Program-made: the position numbers and the translations under genes | Shown: positions 24,822-39,670 of the stretch, one piece after another | Layout of the letters: each line of letters opens with the position of its first letter | Position numbering within the stretch: position 1 is the stretch's first letter | The notes under the pieces: generated by a model | The model's database searches: none | What the model was told of the DNA's origin: nothing | Seen by the model: only the letters and a program-made list of their open reading frames with translations | NCBI GenBank assembly: GCA_964057225.1 | Contig: OZ059895.1 | Coordinates: 9,796,001 to 9,860,000, forward strand | Origin: Auanema rhodensis | Taxonomy: Eukaryota > Nematoda > Chromadorea > Rhabditida > Rhabditidae | Direction of reading: 5' to 3' | DNA length: 64,000 nucleotides

Positions 24822-27238
24822 ATAAACCAGTAGGTAATGAACCTTCATCTTGAATTTACTTATTCTATCCATTTCCTATCAAAACAAACATTGTTCAAAC
24901 ACTATGCAACTATGAAACCTTTTTTAATTTATTGTATTTGGAGCTCATAAGATTTGATATCATCGAGGGATCCAGATGGAAGGTGGAAAATTACATAACT
25001 AACATGAAATTGGAAAAAAAACCATAACGGGGATAAGTATGTTAACGATTGAATATCAGATATTTTCGCTTACGACCATACCACGTTAAAAGTACGCCAT
25101 ACAGCTGATTTTCAATTTTATCTCTTCCGTAACAAATCTTCTCAATTTTCAAGCAGTTCTACTTAGATAGCTCAACCAAAGGAGAGCAAATTATCTTCAA
25201 TCTTATTTCCATATTACAGTTATAAACCAGTAGTTGTTGAACCTTCATCTTAACTTTACTGTTTCTATCTATTTCCTATCAAAACAAACATTGTTTAAAC
25301 ACTATGCAACTATGAAACCTTTTTTAATTTATTGTATTTGGAGCTCATAAGAATTGATTTTCATTGAGGAATCCAGATGAAACGTGGAAAGTTACATAAC
25401 TAACATGAAATTGGAAAAAAAACTATAACGGGGATAAGTATGTTAACGATTGAATATCAGATATTTTCGCTTACGACCATACCACGTTGAAAGTACGCCA
25501 TACAGCTGATTTTCAATTTTATCTCTTCCGTAACATATGTTTTCAATTTTCAAGCAGTTTTACTTAAATAGCTCAACCAAAGGAAAGCAAATTATCTTCA
25601 ATCTCATTTCTATATTACAGTTATAAACCAGTAGTTGTTGAACCTTCATCTTAACTTTACTGTTTCTATCTATTTCCTATCGGAACAAACATTGTTCAAA
25701 CACTATGCAACTATGAAACCTTTTTTAATTTATTGTATTTGGAGCTCATAAAATTTGATATCATTGAGGGATCCAGATGAAACGTGGAAAATTACATAAC
25801 TAACATGAAATTGGAAAAAAAAGTATAACGAGGATAAGTAGGTAAACCATTGAATATCAGATATTTTCGCTTACGACCATACCACGTTGAAAGTACGCCA
25901 TACAGCTGATTTTCAATTTTATCTCTTCCGTAACATATGTTTTCAATTTTCAAGCAGTTTTACTTAAATAGTTCAACCAAAGGAGAGCAAATTATCTTCA
26001 ATCTCATTTCTATATTACAGTTATAAACCAGTAGTTGTTGAACCTTCATCTTAACTTTACTGTTTCTATCTATTTCCTATCGAAACAAACATTGTTTAAA
26101 CACTATGCAACTATGAAACCTTTTTTAATTTATTGTATTTGGAGCTCATAAGAATTGATATCATTGAGGGATCCAGATGAAACGTGGAAAGTTACATAAC
26201 TAACATGAAATTGGAAAAAAAAACTATAACGGGGATAAGTATGCTAACGATTGAATATCAGATATTTTCGCTTACGACCATATCACGTTGAAAGTACGCC
26301 ATACAGCTGATTTTCAATTTTTTCTCTTCCGTAACATATGTTTTCAAATTTCAAGCAGTTTTACTTAAATAGCTCAACCAAAGGAGAGCAAATTATCTTC
26401 AATCTTATTTCTATATTACAGTTATAAACCAGTAGTTGTTGAACCTTCATCTTAACTTTACTGTTTCTATCTATTTCCTATCAAAACAAACATTGTTTAA
26501 ACACTATGCAACTATGAAACCTTTTTTAATTTATTCTATTTGGAGCTCATAAAATTTGATATCATTGAGGGATCCAGATGAAACGTGGAAAATTACATAA
26601 CTAACATGAAATTGGAAAAAAAAGTATAACGAGGATAAGTAGGTAAACCATTGAATATCAGATATTTTCGCTTACGATCATACCACGTTCAAAGTACGCC
26701 ATACAGCTGATTTTCAATTTTATCTCTTCCGTAACAAATGTTTTCAATTTTCAAGCACTTTTACTTAGATAGCTCCACCAAAGGAAAGCAAATTATCTTC
26801 AATTTTATTTCTATATTACAGTTATAAACCAGTAGATAATGAACCTTCATCTTGAATTTACTTATTCTATCTATTTCCTATCGAAACAAACATTGTTTAA
26901 ACACTATACAACTGTGAAACCTTTTTTAATTTATTGTATTTGGAGCTCATAAAATTTGATATCATCGAGGGATCCAGATGGAACGTGGAAAATTACATAA
27001 CTAACATGAAATTGGAGAAAAAAACTATAACGAGGATAAGTAGGTAAACCATTGAATATCAGATATTTTCGCTTACGACCATACCACGTTGAAAGTACGC
27101 CATGCAACTGATTTTCAATTTTATCTTTTCCGTAACAAATGTTTTCAATTTTCAAACAGTTTTACTTAGATAGCTCAACCGAGGGAAAGCAAATTATCTT
27201 CAATTTTATTTCTATATTACAGTTATAAACCAGTAGGT
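24625..27238 (+). repeat. 6-monomer HOR block, proximal copy (M62 tail to M69 start)
   Basis: Monomer starts are 24822, 25222, 25623, 26023, 26424 and 26824. The block aligns with 55475-58088 at a constant offset of 30,850 bp. Shared rare variants include ACCATAACGGGG with CAAATCTTCTC and AGCAGTTCTAC in M63, and a one-base insertion giving TTCATTGAGGAATCC in M64. M67 carries TTATTCTATTTGG and M68 carries CATGCAACTG with CAAACAG. Private differences of this copy include TATCGGAAC near 25680 and ATGCTAACG near 26241. Confidence 0.9.
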
Positions 27239-28694
27239 AATGAAACCTTCATCTTGAATTTACTGTTTCTATCTATTTCCTATCGAAACAAACATTGTTT
27301 AAACACTATACAACTGTGAAACCTTTTTTAATTTATTGTATTTGGAGCTCATAAAATTTGATATCATCGAGGGATCAAGATGGAAGGTGGAAAATTACAT
27401 AACTAACATGAAATTGGAGAAAAAAACTATAACGAGGATAAGTAGGTAAACCATTGAATATCAGATATTTTCGCTTACGACCATACCACGTTGAAAGTAC
27501 GCCATGCAACTGATTTTCAATTTTATCTTTTCCGTAACAAATGTTTTCAATTTTCAAACAGTTTTACTTAGATAGCTCAACCGAGGGAAAGCAAATTATC
27601 TTCAATTTTATTTCTATATTACAGTTATAAACCAGTAGGTAATGAACCTTCATCTTGAATTTACTTATTCTATCCATTTCCTATCGAAACAAACATTGTT
27701 CAAACACTATGCAACTATGAAACCTTTTTTAATTTATTGTATTTGGAGCTCATAAGATTTGATATCATCGAGGGATCAAGATGGAAGGTGGAAAATTACA
27801 TAACTAACATGAAATTGGAAATAAAACCATAACGGGGATAAGTATGTTAACGATTGAATATCAGATATTTTCGCTTACGACCATACCACGTTAAAAGTAC
27901 GCCATACAGCTGATTTTCAATTTTATCTCTTCCGTAACAAATCTTCTCAATTTTCAAGCAGTTCTACTTAGATAGCTCAACCAAAGGAAAGCAAATTATC
28001 TTCAATTTTATTTCTATATTACAGTTATAAACCAGTAGGTAATGAAACCTTCATCTTGAATTTACTGTTTCTATCTATTTCCTATCAAAACAAACATTGT
28101 TTAAACACTATGCAACTGTGAAACCTTTTTTAATTTATTGTATTTGGAGCTCATAAAATTTGATATCATCGAGGGATCCAGATGGAACGTGGAAAATTAC
28201 ATAACTAACATGAAATTGGAAAAAAAAGTATAACAAGGATAAGTATGTTAACGATTGAATATCAGATATTTTCGCTTACGACCATACCACGTTGAAAGTA
28301 CGGCATACAGCTGATTTTCAATTTTATCTTTTCCGTAACAAATGTTTTCAATTTTCAAGCACTTTTACTTAGATAGCTCAACCAAAGGAAAGCAAACTAT
28401 CTTCAATTTTATTTCTATATTACAGTTATAAACCAGTAGGTAATGAAACCTTCATCTTGAATTTACTGTTTCTATCTATTTCCTATCGAAACAAACATTG
28501 TTCAAACACTATGCAACTATGAAACCTTTTTTAATTTATTGTATTTGGAGCTCATAAAATTTGATATCATCGAGGGATCCAGATGGAACGTGGAAAATTA
28601 CATAACTAACATGAAATTGGAAAAAAAAGTATAACAAGGATAAGTATGTTAACGATTGAATATCAGATATTTTCGCTTACGACCATACCACGTT
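25623..28694 (+). repeat. 12-monomer HOR, first copy (M65-M72)
   Basis: This block aligns with 30432-33502 at an offset of 4,808-4,809 bp. The private variant TTTCAAATTTC at 26342 recurs at 31151 (+4,809) and 35561 (a further +4,410), so the period shifts from 12 to 11 monomers downstream. Starts from M69 on are 27225, 27627, 28027 and 28428. Confidence 0.85.
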
Positions 28695-30191
28695 GAAAGT
28701 ACGACATACAGCTGATTTTCAATTTTATCTCTTCCGTAACATATGTTTTCAATTTTCAAGCAGTTTTACTTAAATAGCTCAAACAAATGAGAGCAAATTA
28801 TCTTCAATCTTATTTCTATATTACAGTTATAAACCAGTAGTTGTTGAACCTTCATCTTAACTTTACTGTTTCTATCTATTTCCTATCAAAACAAACATTG
28901 TTTAAACACTATGCAACTGTGAAACCTTTTTTAATTTATTGTATTTGGAGCTCATAATATTTGATATCATCGAGGAATCCAGATGGAAGGTGGAAAATTA
29001 CATAACTAACATGAAATTGGAAAAAAAAGTATAACAAGGAGAAGTATGTTAACGATTGAACATCAGATATTTTCGCTTACGACCATACCACGTTAAAAGT
29101 ACGCCATACAGCTGATTTTCAATTTTATCTTTTCCGTAACAAATGTTTTCAATTTTCAAACAGTTTTACTTAGATAGCTCAACCGAGGGAAAGCAAATTA
29201 TCTTCAATTTTATTTCTATATTACAGTTATAAACCAGTAGGTAATGAAACCTTCATCTTGAATTTACTGTTTCTATCTATTTCCTATCGAAACAAACATT
29301 GTTTAAACACTATACAACTGTGAAACCTTTTTTAATTTATTGTATTTGGAGCTCATAAAATTTGATATCATCGAGGGATCAAGATGGAAGGTGGAAAATT
29401 ACATAACTAACATGAAATTGGAGAAAAAAACTATAACGAGGATAAGTAGGTAAACCATTGAATATCAGATATTTTTGCTTACGACCATACCACGTTGAAA
29501 GTACGCCATACAGCTGATTTTCAATTTTATCTTTTCCGTAACAAATGTTTTCAATTTTCAAACAGTTTTACTTAGATAGCTCAACCGAGGGAAAGCAAAT
29601 TATCTTCAATTTTATTTCTATATTACAGTTATAAACCAGTAGGTAATGAACCTTCATCTTGAATTTACTTATTCTATCCATTTCCTATCAAAACAAACAT
29701 TGTTCAAACACTATGCAACTATGAAACCTTTTTTAATTTATTGTATTTGGAGCTCATAAGATTTGATATCATCGAGGGATCAAGATGGAAGGTGGAAAAT
29801 TACATAACTAACATGAAATTGGAAATAAAACCATAACGGGGATAAGTATGTTAACGATTGAATATCAGATATTTTCGCTTACGACCATACCACGTTAAAA
29901 GTACGCCATACAGCTGATTTTCAATTTTATCTCTTCCGTAACAAATCTTCTCAATTTTCAAGCAGTTCTACTTAGATAGCTCAACCAAAGGAAAGCAAAT
30001 TATCTTCAATTTTATTTCTATATTACAGTTATAAACCAGTAGGTAATGAAACCTTCATCTTGAATTTACTGTTTCTATCTATTTCCTATCAAAACAAACA
30101 TTGTTTAAACACTATGCAACTGTGAAACCTTTTTTAATTTATTGTATTTGGAGCTCATAAAATTTGATATCATCGAGGGATCCAGATGGAA
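27627..30191 (+). repeat. 11-monomer HOR family, copy 1 (M70-M76 head)
   Basis: This block aligns with 36445-39009 (offset 8,818, 22 monomers) and with 40856-43420 (a further 4,411, 11 monomers). Monomer starts are 27627, 28027, 28428, 28829, 29229, 29631 and 30031. Shared rare markers are GGAAATAAAACC, CGACATACAG, CAAACAAATGAGAGC, AATATTTGATATC with GAGGAATCC, GGAGAAGTATG and GAACATCAG. Copy-private changes are CGGCATACAG near 28301 and GCAAACTATC near 28393. Confidence 0.9.
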
Positions 30192-30431
30192 GGTGGAAAA
30201 TTACATAACTAACATGAAATTGGAAAAAAAACCATAACGGGGATAAGTATGTTAACGATTGAATATCAGATATTTTCGCTTACGACCATACCACGTTAAA
30301 AGTACGCCATACAGCTGATTTTCAATTTTATCTCTTCCGTAACAAATCTTCTCAATTTTCAAGCAGTTCTACTTAGATAGCTCAACCAAAGGAGAGCAAA
30401 TTATCTTCAATCTTATTTCCATATTACAGTT
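30192..30431 (+). repeat. Class switch in M76
   Basis: M76 begins as the G-head monomer that follows a G2 unit in the 11-monomer HOR. From about 30192 it carries GGAAGGTGG, ACCATAACGGGG and CAAATCTTCTC, the tail of M63. It is a hybrid that links the 11-monomer zone to the 12-monomer copy that follows. Confidence 0.75.
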
Positions 30432-33400
30432 ATAAACCAGTAGTTGTTGAACCTTCATCTTAACTTTACTGTTTCTATCTATTTCCTATCAAAACAAACA
30501 TTGTTCAAACACTATGCAACTATGAAACCTTTTTTAATTTATTGTATTTGGAGCTCATAAAATTTGATATCATTGAGGGATCCAGATGAAACGTGGAAAA
30601 TTACATAACTAACATGAAATTGGAAAAAAAAGTATAACGAGGATAAGTAGGTAAACCATTGAATATCAGATATTTTCGCTTACGACCATACCACGTTGAA
30701 AGTACGCCATACAGCTGATTTTCAATTTTATCTCTTCCGTAACATATGTTTTCAATTTTCAAGCAGTTTTACTTAAATAGTTCAACCAAAGGAGAGCAAA
30801 TTATCTTCAATCTCATTTCTATATTACAGTTATAAACCAGTAGTTGTTGAACCTTCATCTTAACTTTACTGTTTCTATCTATTTCCTATCGAAACAAACA
30901 TTGTTTAAACACTATGCAACTATGAAACCTTTTTTAATTTATTGTATTTGGAGCTCATAAGAATTGATATCATTGAGGGATCCAGATGAAACGTGGAAAG
31001 TTACATAACTAACATGAAATTGGAAAAAAAAACTATAACGGGGATAAGTATGTTAACGATTGAATATCAGAAATTTTCGCTTACGACCATATCACGTTGA
31101 AAGTACGCCATACAGCTGATTTTCAATTTTATCTCTTCCGTAACATATGTTTTCAAATTTCAAGCAGTTTTACTTAAATAGCTCAACCAAAGGAGAGCAA
31201 ATTATCTTCAATCTTATTTCTATATTACAGTTATAAACCAGTAGTTGTTGAACCTTCATCTTAACTTTACTGTTTCTATCTATTTCCTATCAAAACAAAC
31301 ATTGTTTAAACACTATGCAACTATGAAACCTTTTTTAATTTATTCTATTTGGAGCTCATAAAATTTGATATCATTGAGGGATCCAGACGAAACGTGGAAA
31401 ATTACATAACTAACATGAAATTGGAAAAAAAAGTATAACGAGGATAAGTAGGTAAACCATTGAATATCAGATATTTTCGCTTACGACCATACCACGTTGA
31501 AAGTACGCCATACAGCTGATTTTCAATTTTATCTCTTCCGTAACAAATGTTTTCAATTTTCAAGCACTTTTACTTAGATAGCTCCACCAAAGGAAAGCAA
31601 ATTATCTTCAATTTTATTTCTATATTACAGTTATAAACCAGTAGATAATGAACCTTCATCTTGAATTTACTTATTCTATCTATTTCCTATCGAAACAAAC
31701 ATTGTTTAAACACTATACAACTGTGAAACCTTTTTTAATTTATTGTATTTGGAGCTCATAAAATTTGATATCATCGAGGGATCCAGACGAAACGTGGAAA
31801 ATTACATAACTAACATGAAATTGGAAAAAAAAGTATAACGAGGATAAGTAGGTAAACCATTGAATATCAGATATTTTCGCTTACGACCATACCACGTTGA
31901 AAGTACGCCATACAGCTGATTTTCAATTTTATCTCTTCCGTAACAAATGTTTTCAATTTTCAAACAGTTTTACTTAGATAGCTCAACCGAGGGAAAGCAA
32001 ATTATCTTCAATTTTATTTCTATATTACAGTTATAAACCAGTAGGTAATGAAACCTTCATCTTGAATTTACTGTTTCTATCTATTTCCTATCGAAACAAA
32101 CATTGTTTAAACACTATACAACTGTGAAACCTTTTTTAATTTATTGTATTTGGAGCTCATAAAATTTGATATCATCGAGGGATCAAGATGGAAGGTGGAA
32201 AATTACATAACTAACATGAAATTGGAGAAAAAAACTATAACGAGGATAAGTAGGTAAACCATTGAATATCAGATATTTTCGCTTACGACCATACCACGTT
32301 GAAAGTACGCCATGCAACTGATTTTCAATTTTATCTTTTCCGTAACAAATGTTTTCAATTTTCAAACAGTTTTACTTAGATAGCTCAACCGAGGGAAAGC
32401 AAATTATCTTCAATTTTATTTCTATATTACAGTTATAAACCAGTAGGTAATGAACCTTCATCTTGAATTTACTTATTCTATCCATTTCCTATCGAAACAA
32501 ACATTGTTCAAACACTATGCAACTATGAAACCTTTTTTAATTTATTGTATTTGGAGCTCATAAGATTTGATATCATCGAGGGATCAAGATGGAAGGTGGA
32601 AAATTACATAACTAACATGAAATTGGAAATAAAACCATAACGGGGATAAGTATGTTAACGATTGAATATCAGATATTTTTGCTTACGACCATACCACGTT
32701 AAAAGTACGCCATACAGCTGATTTTCAATTTTATCTCTTCCGTAACAAATCTTCTCAATTTTCAAGCAGTTCTACTTAGATAGCTCAACCAAAGGAAAGC
32801 AAATTATCTTCAATTTTATTTCTATATTACAGTTATAAACCAGTAGGTAATGAAACCTTCATCTTGAATTTACTGTTTCTATCTATTTCCTATCAAAACA
32901 AACATTGTTTAAACACTATGCAACTGTGAAACCTTTTTTAATTTATTGTATTTGGAGCTCATAAAATTTGATATCATCGAGGGATCCAGATGGAACGTGG
33001 AAAATTACATAACTAACATGAAATTGGAAAAAAAAGTATAACAAGGATAAGTATGTTAACGATTGAATATCAGATATTTTCGCTTACGACCATACCACGT
33101 TGAAAGTACGCCATACAGCTGATTTTCAATTTTATCTTTTCCGTAACAAATGTTTTCAATTTTCAAGCACTTTTACTTAGATAGCTCAACCAAAGGAAAG
33201 CAAATTATCTTCAATTTTATTTCTATATTACAGTTATAAACCAGTAGGTAATGAAACCTTCATCTTGAATTTACTGCTTCTATCTATTTCCTATCGAAAC
33301 AAACATTGTTCAAACACTATGCAACTATGAAACCTTTTTTAATTTATTGTATTTGGAGCTCATAAAATTTGATATCATCGAGGGATCCAGATGGAACGTG

Positions 33401-33502
33401 GAAAATTACATAACTAACATGAAATTGGAAAAAAAAGTATAACAAGGATAAGTATGTTAACGATTGAATATCAGATATTTTCGCTTACGACCATACCACG
33501 TT
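30432..33502 (+). repeat. 12-monomer HOR, second copy (M77-M84)
   Basis: Monomer starts are 30432, 30832, 31233, 31633, 32033, 32435, 32835 and 33236. It matches 25623-28694. An exception is the second half of M80 (about 31785-31960), which is of another class (GACGAAACGTGG, A8 run), like a small conversion patch. M84 then leaves the alignment near 33503, where CACGTTAAAAG replaces CACGTTGAAAG. Confidence 0.82.
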
Positions 33503-33636
33503 AAAAGTACGCCATACAGCTGATTTTCAATTTTATCTTTTCCGTAACAAATGTTTTCAATTTTCAAACAGTTTTACTTAGATAGCTCAACCGAGGGAAA
33601 GCAAATTATCTTCAATTTTATTTCTATATTACAGTT

Positions 33637-34440
33637 ATAAACCAGTAGGTAATGAAACCTTCATCTTGAATTTACTGTTTCTATCTATTTCCTATCGAAA
33701 CAAACATTGTTTAAACACTATACAACTGTGAAACCTTTTTTAATTTATTGTATTTGGAGCTCATAAAATTTGATATCATCGAGGGATCAAGATGGAAGGT
33801 GGAAAATTACATAACTAACATGAAATTGGAGAAAAAAACTATAACGAGGATAAGTAGGTAAACCATTGAATATCAGATATTTTCGCTTACGACCATACCA
33901 CGTTGAAAGTACGCCATACAGCTGATTTTCAATTTTATCTTTTCCGTAACAAATGTTTTCAATTTTCAAACAGTTTTACTTAGATAGCTCAACCGAGGGA
34001 AAGCAAATTATCTTCAATTTTATTTCTATATTACAGTTATAAACCAGTAGGTAATGAAACCTTCATCTTGAATTTACTGTTTCTATCTATTTCCTATCGA
34101 AACAAACATTGTTTAAACACTATACAACTGTGAAACCTTTTTTAATTTATTGTATTTGGAGCTCATAAAATTTGATATCATCGAGGGATCAAGATGGAAG
34201 GTGGAAAATTACATAACTAACATGAAATTGGAGAAAAAAACTATAACGAGGATAAGTAGGTAAACCATTGAATATCAGATATTTTCGCTTACGACCATAC
34301 CACGTTGAAAGTACGCCATACAGCTGATTTTCAATTTTATCTTTTCCGTAACAAATGTTTTCAATTTTCAAACAGTTTTACTTAGATAGCTCAACCGAGG
34401 GAAAGCAAATTATCTTCAATTTTATTTCTATATTACAGTT
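33637..34440 (+). repeat. Tandem pair of identical 402-bp monomers M85-M86
   Basis: M85 (33637-34038) and M86 (34039-34440) appear identical by eye. Both belong to the class in which BamHI GGATCC is replaced by GGATCAAG, with GGAGAAAAAAAC and CAAACAG. The class is 402 bp long because GAAACC and the interrupted A-run each add one base. Other members start at 27225, 29229, 32033, 38047, 40052, 40454 and 42458, and are normally followed by a G2 monomer. Confidence 0.85.
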
Positions 34441-36444
34441 ATAAACCAGTAGGTAATGAACCTTCATCTTGAATTTACTTATTCTATCCATCTCCTATCA
34501 AAACAAACATTGTTCAAACACTATGCAACTATGAAACCTTTTTTAATTTATTGTATTTGGAGCTCATAAGATTTGATATCATCGAGGGATCAAGATGGAA
34601 GGTGGAAAATTACATAACTAACATGAAATTGGAAATAAAACCATAACGGGGATAAGTATGTTAACGATTGAATATCAGATATTTTCGCTTACGACCATAC
34701 CACGTTAAAAGTACGCCATACAGCTGATTTTCAATTTTATCTCTTCCGTAACAAATCTTCTCAATTTTCAAGCAGTTCTACTTAGATAGCTCAACCAAAG
34801 GAAAGCAAATTATCTTCAATTTTATTTCTATATTACAGTTATAAACCAGTAGGTAATGAAACCTTCATCTTGAATTTACTGTTTCTATCTATTTCCTATC
34901 AAAACAAACATTGTTTAAACACTATGCAACTGTGAAACCTTTTTTAATTTATTGTATTTGGAGCTCATAAAATTTGATATCATCGAGGGATCCAGATGGA
35001 ACGTGGAAAATTACATAACTAACATGAAATTGGAAAAAAAAGTATAACAAGGATAAGTATGTTAACGATTGAATATCAGATATTTTCGCTTACGACCATA
35101 CCACGTTGAAAGTACGCCATACAGCTGATTTTCAATTTTATCTCTTCCGTAACATATGTTTTCAATTTTCAAGCAGTTTTACTTAAATAGTTCAACCAAA
35201 GGAGAGCAAATTATCTTCAATCTCATTTCTATATTACAGTTATAAACCAGTAGTTGTTGAACCTTCATCTTAACTTTACTGTTTCTATCTATTTCCTATC
35301 GAAACAAACATTGTTTAAACACTATACAACTGTGAAACCTTTTTTAATTTATTGTATTTGGAGCTCATAAAATTTGATATCATCGAGGGATCCAGATGGA
35401 ACGTGGAAAATTACATAACTAACATGAAATTGGAGAAAAAAACTATAACGAGGATAAGTAGGTAAACCATTGAATATCAGATATTTTCGCTTACGACCAT
35501 ATCACGTTGAAAGTACGCCATACAGCTGATTTTCAATTTTATCTCTTCCGTAACATATGTTTTCAAATTTCAAGCAGTTTTACTTAAATAGCTCAACCAA
35601 AGGAGAGCAAATTATCTTCAATCTTATTTCTATATTACAGTTATAAACCAGTAGTTGTTGAACCTTCATCTTAACTTTACTGTTTCTATCTATTTCCTAT
35701 CAAAACAAACATTGTTTAAACACTATGCAACTATGAAACCTTTTTTAATTTATTCTATTTGGAGCTCATAAAATTTGATATCATCGAGGGATCCAGATGG
35801 AACGTGGAAAATTACATAACTAACATGAAATTGGAGAAAAAAACTATAACGAGGATAAGTAGGTAAACCATTGAATATCAGATATTTTCGCTTACGACCA
35901 TACCACGTTGAAAGTACGCCATGCAACTGATTTTCAATTTTATCTTTTCCGTAACAAATGTTTTCAATTTTCAAGCACTTTTACTTAGATAGCTCCACCA
36001 AAGGAAAGCAAATTATCTTCAATTTTATTTCTATATTACAGTTATAAACCAGTAGATAATGAACCTTCATCTTGAATTTACTTATTCTATCTATTTCCTA
36101 TCGAAACAAACATTGTTTAAACACTATACAACTGTGAAACCTTTTTTAATTTATTGTATTTGGAGCTCATAAAATTTGATATCATCGAGGGATCAAGATG
36201 GAAGGTGGAAAATTACATAACTAACATGAAATTGGAGAAAAAAACTATAACGAGGATAAGTAGGTAAACCATTGAATATCAGATATTTTCGCTTACGACC
36301 ATACCACGTTGAAAGTACGCCATGCAACTGATTTTCAATTTTATCTTTTCCGTAACAAATGTTTTCAATTTTCAAACAGTTTTACTTAGATAGCTCAACC
36401 GAGGGAAAGCAAATTATCTTCAATTTTATTTCTATATTACAGTT
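34441..36444 (+). repeat. Mosaic segment M87-M91
   Basis: Monomer starts are 34441, 34841, 35242, 35643 and 36044. M87 is G2 with a private CCATCTCCTATC. M89 and M90 combine T heads with ATCGAGGGATCC/GGAACGTGG and GGAGAAAAAAAC middles, then revert to tails matching M78 and M79 (TTTCAAATTTC; GCTCCACCAAAGG). M91 combines an A head with a GATCAAG middle. Patchy class changes over under 200 bp suggest gene conversion tracts. Confidence 0.75.
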
Positions 36445-39400
36445 ATAAACCAGTAGGTAATGAACCTTCATCTTGAATTTACTTATTCTATCCATTTCCT
36501 ATCGAAACAAACATTGTTCAAACACTATGCAACTATGAAACCTTTTTTAATTTATTGTATTTGGAGCTCATAAGATTTGATATCATCGAGGGATCAAGAT
36601 GGAAGGTGGAAAATTACATAACTAACATGAAATTGGAAATAAAACCATAACGGGGATAAGTATGTTAACGATTGAATATCAGATATTTTCGCTTACGACC
36701 ATACCACGTTAAAAGTACGCCATACAGCTGATTTTCAATTTTATCTCTTCCGTAACAAATCTTCTCAATTTTCAAGCAGTTCTACTTAGATAGCTCAACC
36801 AAAGGAAAGCAAATTATCTTCAATTTTATTTCTATATTACAGTTATAAACCAGTAGGTAATGAAACCTTCATCTTGAATTTACTGTTTCTATCTATTTCC
36901 TATCAAAACAAACATTGTTTAAACACTATGCAACTGTGAAACCTTTTTTAATTTATTGTATTTGGAGCTCATAAAATTTGATATCATCGAGGGATCCAGA
37001 TGGAACGTGGAAAATTACATAACTAACATGAAATTGGAAAAAAAAGTATAACAAGGATAAGTATGTTAACGATTGAATATCAGATATTTTCGCTTACGAC
37101 CATACCACGTTGAAAGTACGCCATACAGCTGATTTTCAATTTTATCTTTTCCGTAACAAATGTTTTCAATTTTCAAGCACTTTTACTTAGATAGCTCAAC
37201 CAAAGGAAAGCAAATTATCTTCAATTTTATTTCTATATTACAGTTATAAACCAGTAGGTAATGAAACCTTCATCTTGAATTTACTGTTTCTATCTATTTC
37301 CTATCGAAACAAACATTGTTCAAACACTATGCAACTATGAAACCTTTTTTAATTTATTGTATTTGGAGCTCATAAAATTTGATATCATCGAGGGATCCAG
37401 ATGGAACGTGGAAAATTACATAACTAACATGAAATTGGAAAAAAAAGTATAACAAGGATAAGTATGTTAACGATTGAATATCAGATATTTTCGCTTACGA
37501 CCATACCACGTTGAAAGTACGACATACAGCTGATTTTCAATTTTATCTCTTCCGTAACATATGTTTTCAATTTTCAAGCAGTTTTACTTAAATAGCTCAA
37601 ACAAATGAGAGCAAATTATCTTCAATCTTATTTCTATATTACAGTTATAAACCAGTAGTTGTTGAACCTTCATCTTAACTTTACTGTTTCTATCTATTTC
37701 CTATCAAAACAAACATTGTTTAAACACTATGCAACTGTGAAACCTTTTTTAATTTATTGTATTTGGAGCTCATAATATTTGATATCATCGAGGAATCCAG
37801 ATGGAAGGTGGAAAATTACATAACTAACATGAAATTGGAAAAAAAAGTATAACAAGGAGAAGTATGTTAACGATTGAACATCAGATATTTTCGCTTACGA
37901 CCATACCACGTTAAAAGTACGCCATACAGCTGATTTTCAATTTTGTCTTTTCCGTAACAAATGTTTTCAATTTTCAAACAGTTTTACTTAGATAGCTCAA
38001 CCGAGGGAAAGCAAATTATCTTCAATTTTATTTCTATATTACAGTTATAAACCAGTAGGTAATGAAACCTTCATCTTGAATTTACTGTTTCTATCTATTT
38101 CCTATCGAAACAAACATTGTTTAAACACTATACAACTGTGAAACCTTTTTTAATTTATTGTATTTGGAGCTCATAAAATTTGATATCATCGAGGGATCAA
38201 GATGGAAGGTGGAAAATTACATAACTAACATGAAATTGGAGAAAAAAACTATAACGAGGATAAGTAGGTAAACCATTGAATATCAGATATTTTCGCTTAC
38301 GACCATACCACGTTGAAAGTACGCCATACAGCTGATTTTCAATTTTATCTTTTCCGTAACAAATGTTTTCAATTTTCAAACAGTTTTACTTAGATAGCTC
38401 AACCGAGGGAAAGCAAATTATCTTCAATTTTATTTCTATATTACAGTTATAAACCAGTAGGTAATGAACCTTCATCTTGAATTTACTTATTCTATCCATT
38501 TCCTATCAAAACAAACATTGTTCAAACACTATGCAACTATGAAACCTTTTTTAATTTATTGTATTTGGAGCTCATAAGATTTGATATCATCGAGGGATCA
38601 AGATGGAAGGTGGAAAATTACATAACTAACATGAAATTGGAAATAAAACCATAACGGGGATAAGTATGTTAACGATTGAATATCAGATATTTTCGCTTAC
38701 GACCATACCACGTTAAAAGTACGCCATACAGCTGATTTTCAATTTTATCTCTTCCGTAACAAATCTTCTCAATTTTCAAGCAGTTCTACTTAGATAGCTC
38801 AACCAAAGGAAAGCAAATTATTTTCAATTTTATTTCTATATTACAGTTATAAACCAGTAGGTAATGAAACCTTCATCTTGAATTTACTGTTTCTATCTAT
38901 TTCCTATCAAAACAAACATTGTTTAAACACTATGCAACTGTGAAACCTTTTTTAATTTATTGTATTTGGAGCTCATAAAATTTGATATCATCGAGGGATC
39001 CAGATGGAACGTGGAAAATTACATAACTAACATGAAATTGGAAAAAAAAGTATAACAAGGATAAGTATGTTAACGATTGAATATCAGATATTTTCGCTTA
39101 CGACCATACCACGTTGAAAGTACGCCATACAGCTGATTTTCAATTTTATCTTTTCCGTAACAAATGTTTTCAATTTTCAAGCACTTTTACTTAGATAGCT
39201 CAACCAAAGGAAAGCAAATTATCTTCAATTTTATTTCTATATTACAGTTATAAACCAGTAGGTAATGAAACCTTCATCTTGAATTTACTGTTTCTATCTA
39301 TTTCCTATCAAAACAAACATTGTTCAAACACTATGCAACTATGAAACCTTTTTTAATTTATTGTATTTGGAGCTCATAAAATTTGATATCATCGAGGGAT

Positions 39401-39670
39401 CCAGATGGAACGTGGAAAATTACATAACTAACATGAAATTGGAAAAAAAAGTATAACAAGGATAAGTATGTTAACGATTGAATATCAGATATTTTCGCTT
39501 ACGACCATACCACGTTGAAAGTACGACATACAGCTGATTTTCAATTTTATCTCTTCCGTAACATATGTTTTCAATTTTCAAGCAGTTTTACTTAAATAGC
39601 TCAAACAAAGGAGAGCAAATTATCTTCAATCTTATTTCTATATTACAGTTATAAACCAGTAGTTGTTGAA
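36445..39670 (+). repeat. 11-monomer HOR family, copy 2 (M92 to M100 head)
   Basis: Monomer starts are 36445, 36845, 37246, 37647, 38047, 38449, 38849, 39250 and 39651. It matches 40856-44081 at 4,411 bp, and its first 2.56 kb also match copy 1. Private variants are TTTTGTCTTTTCC near 37943 and ATTATTTTCAATTTT near 38817. The match ends in the hybrid monomer M100. Confidence 0.9.
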
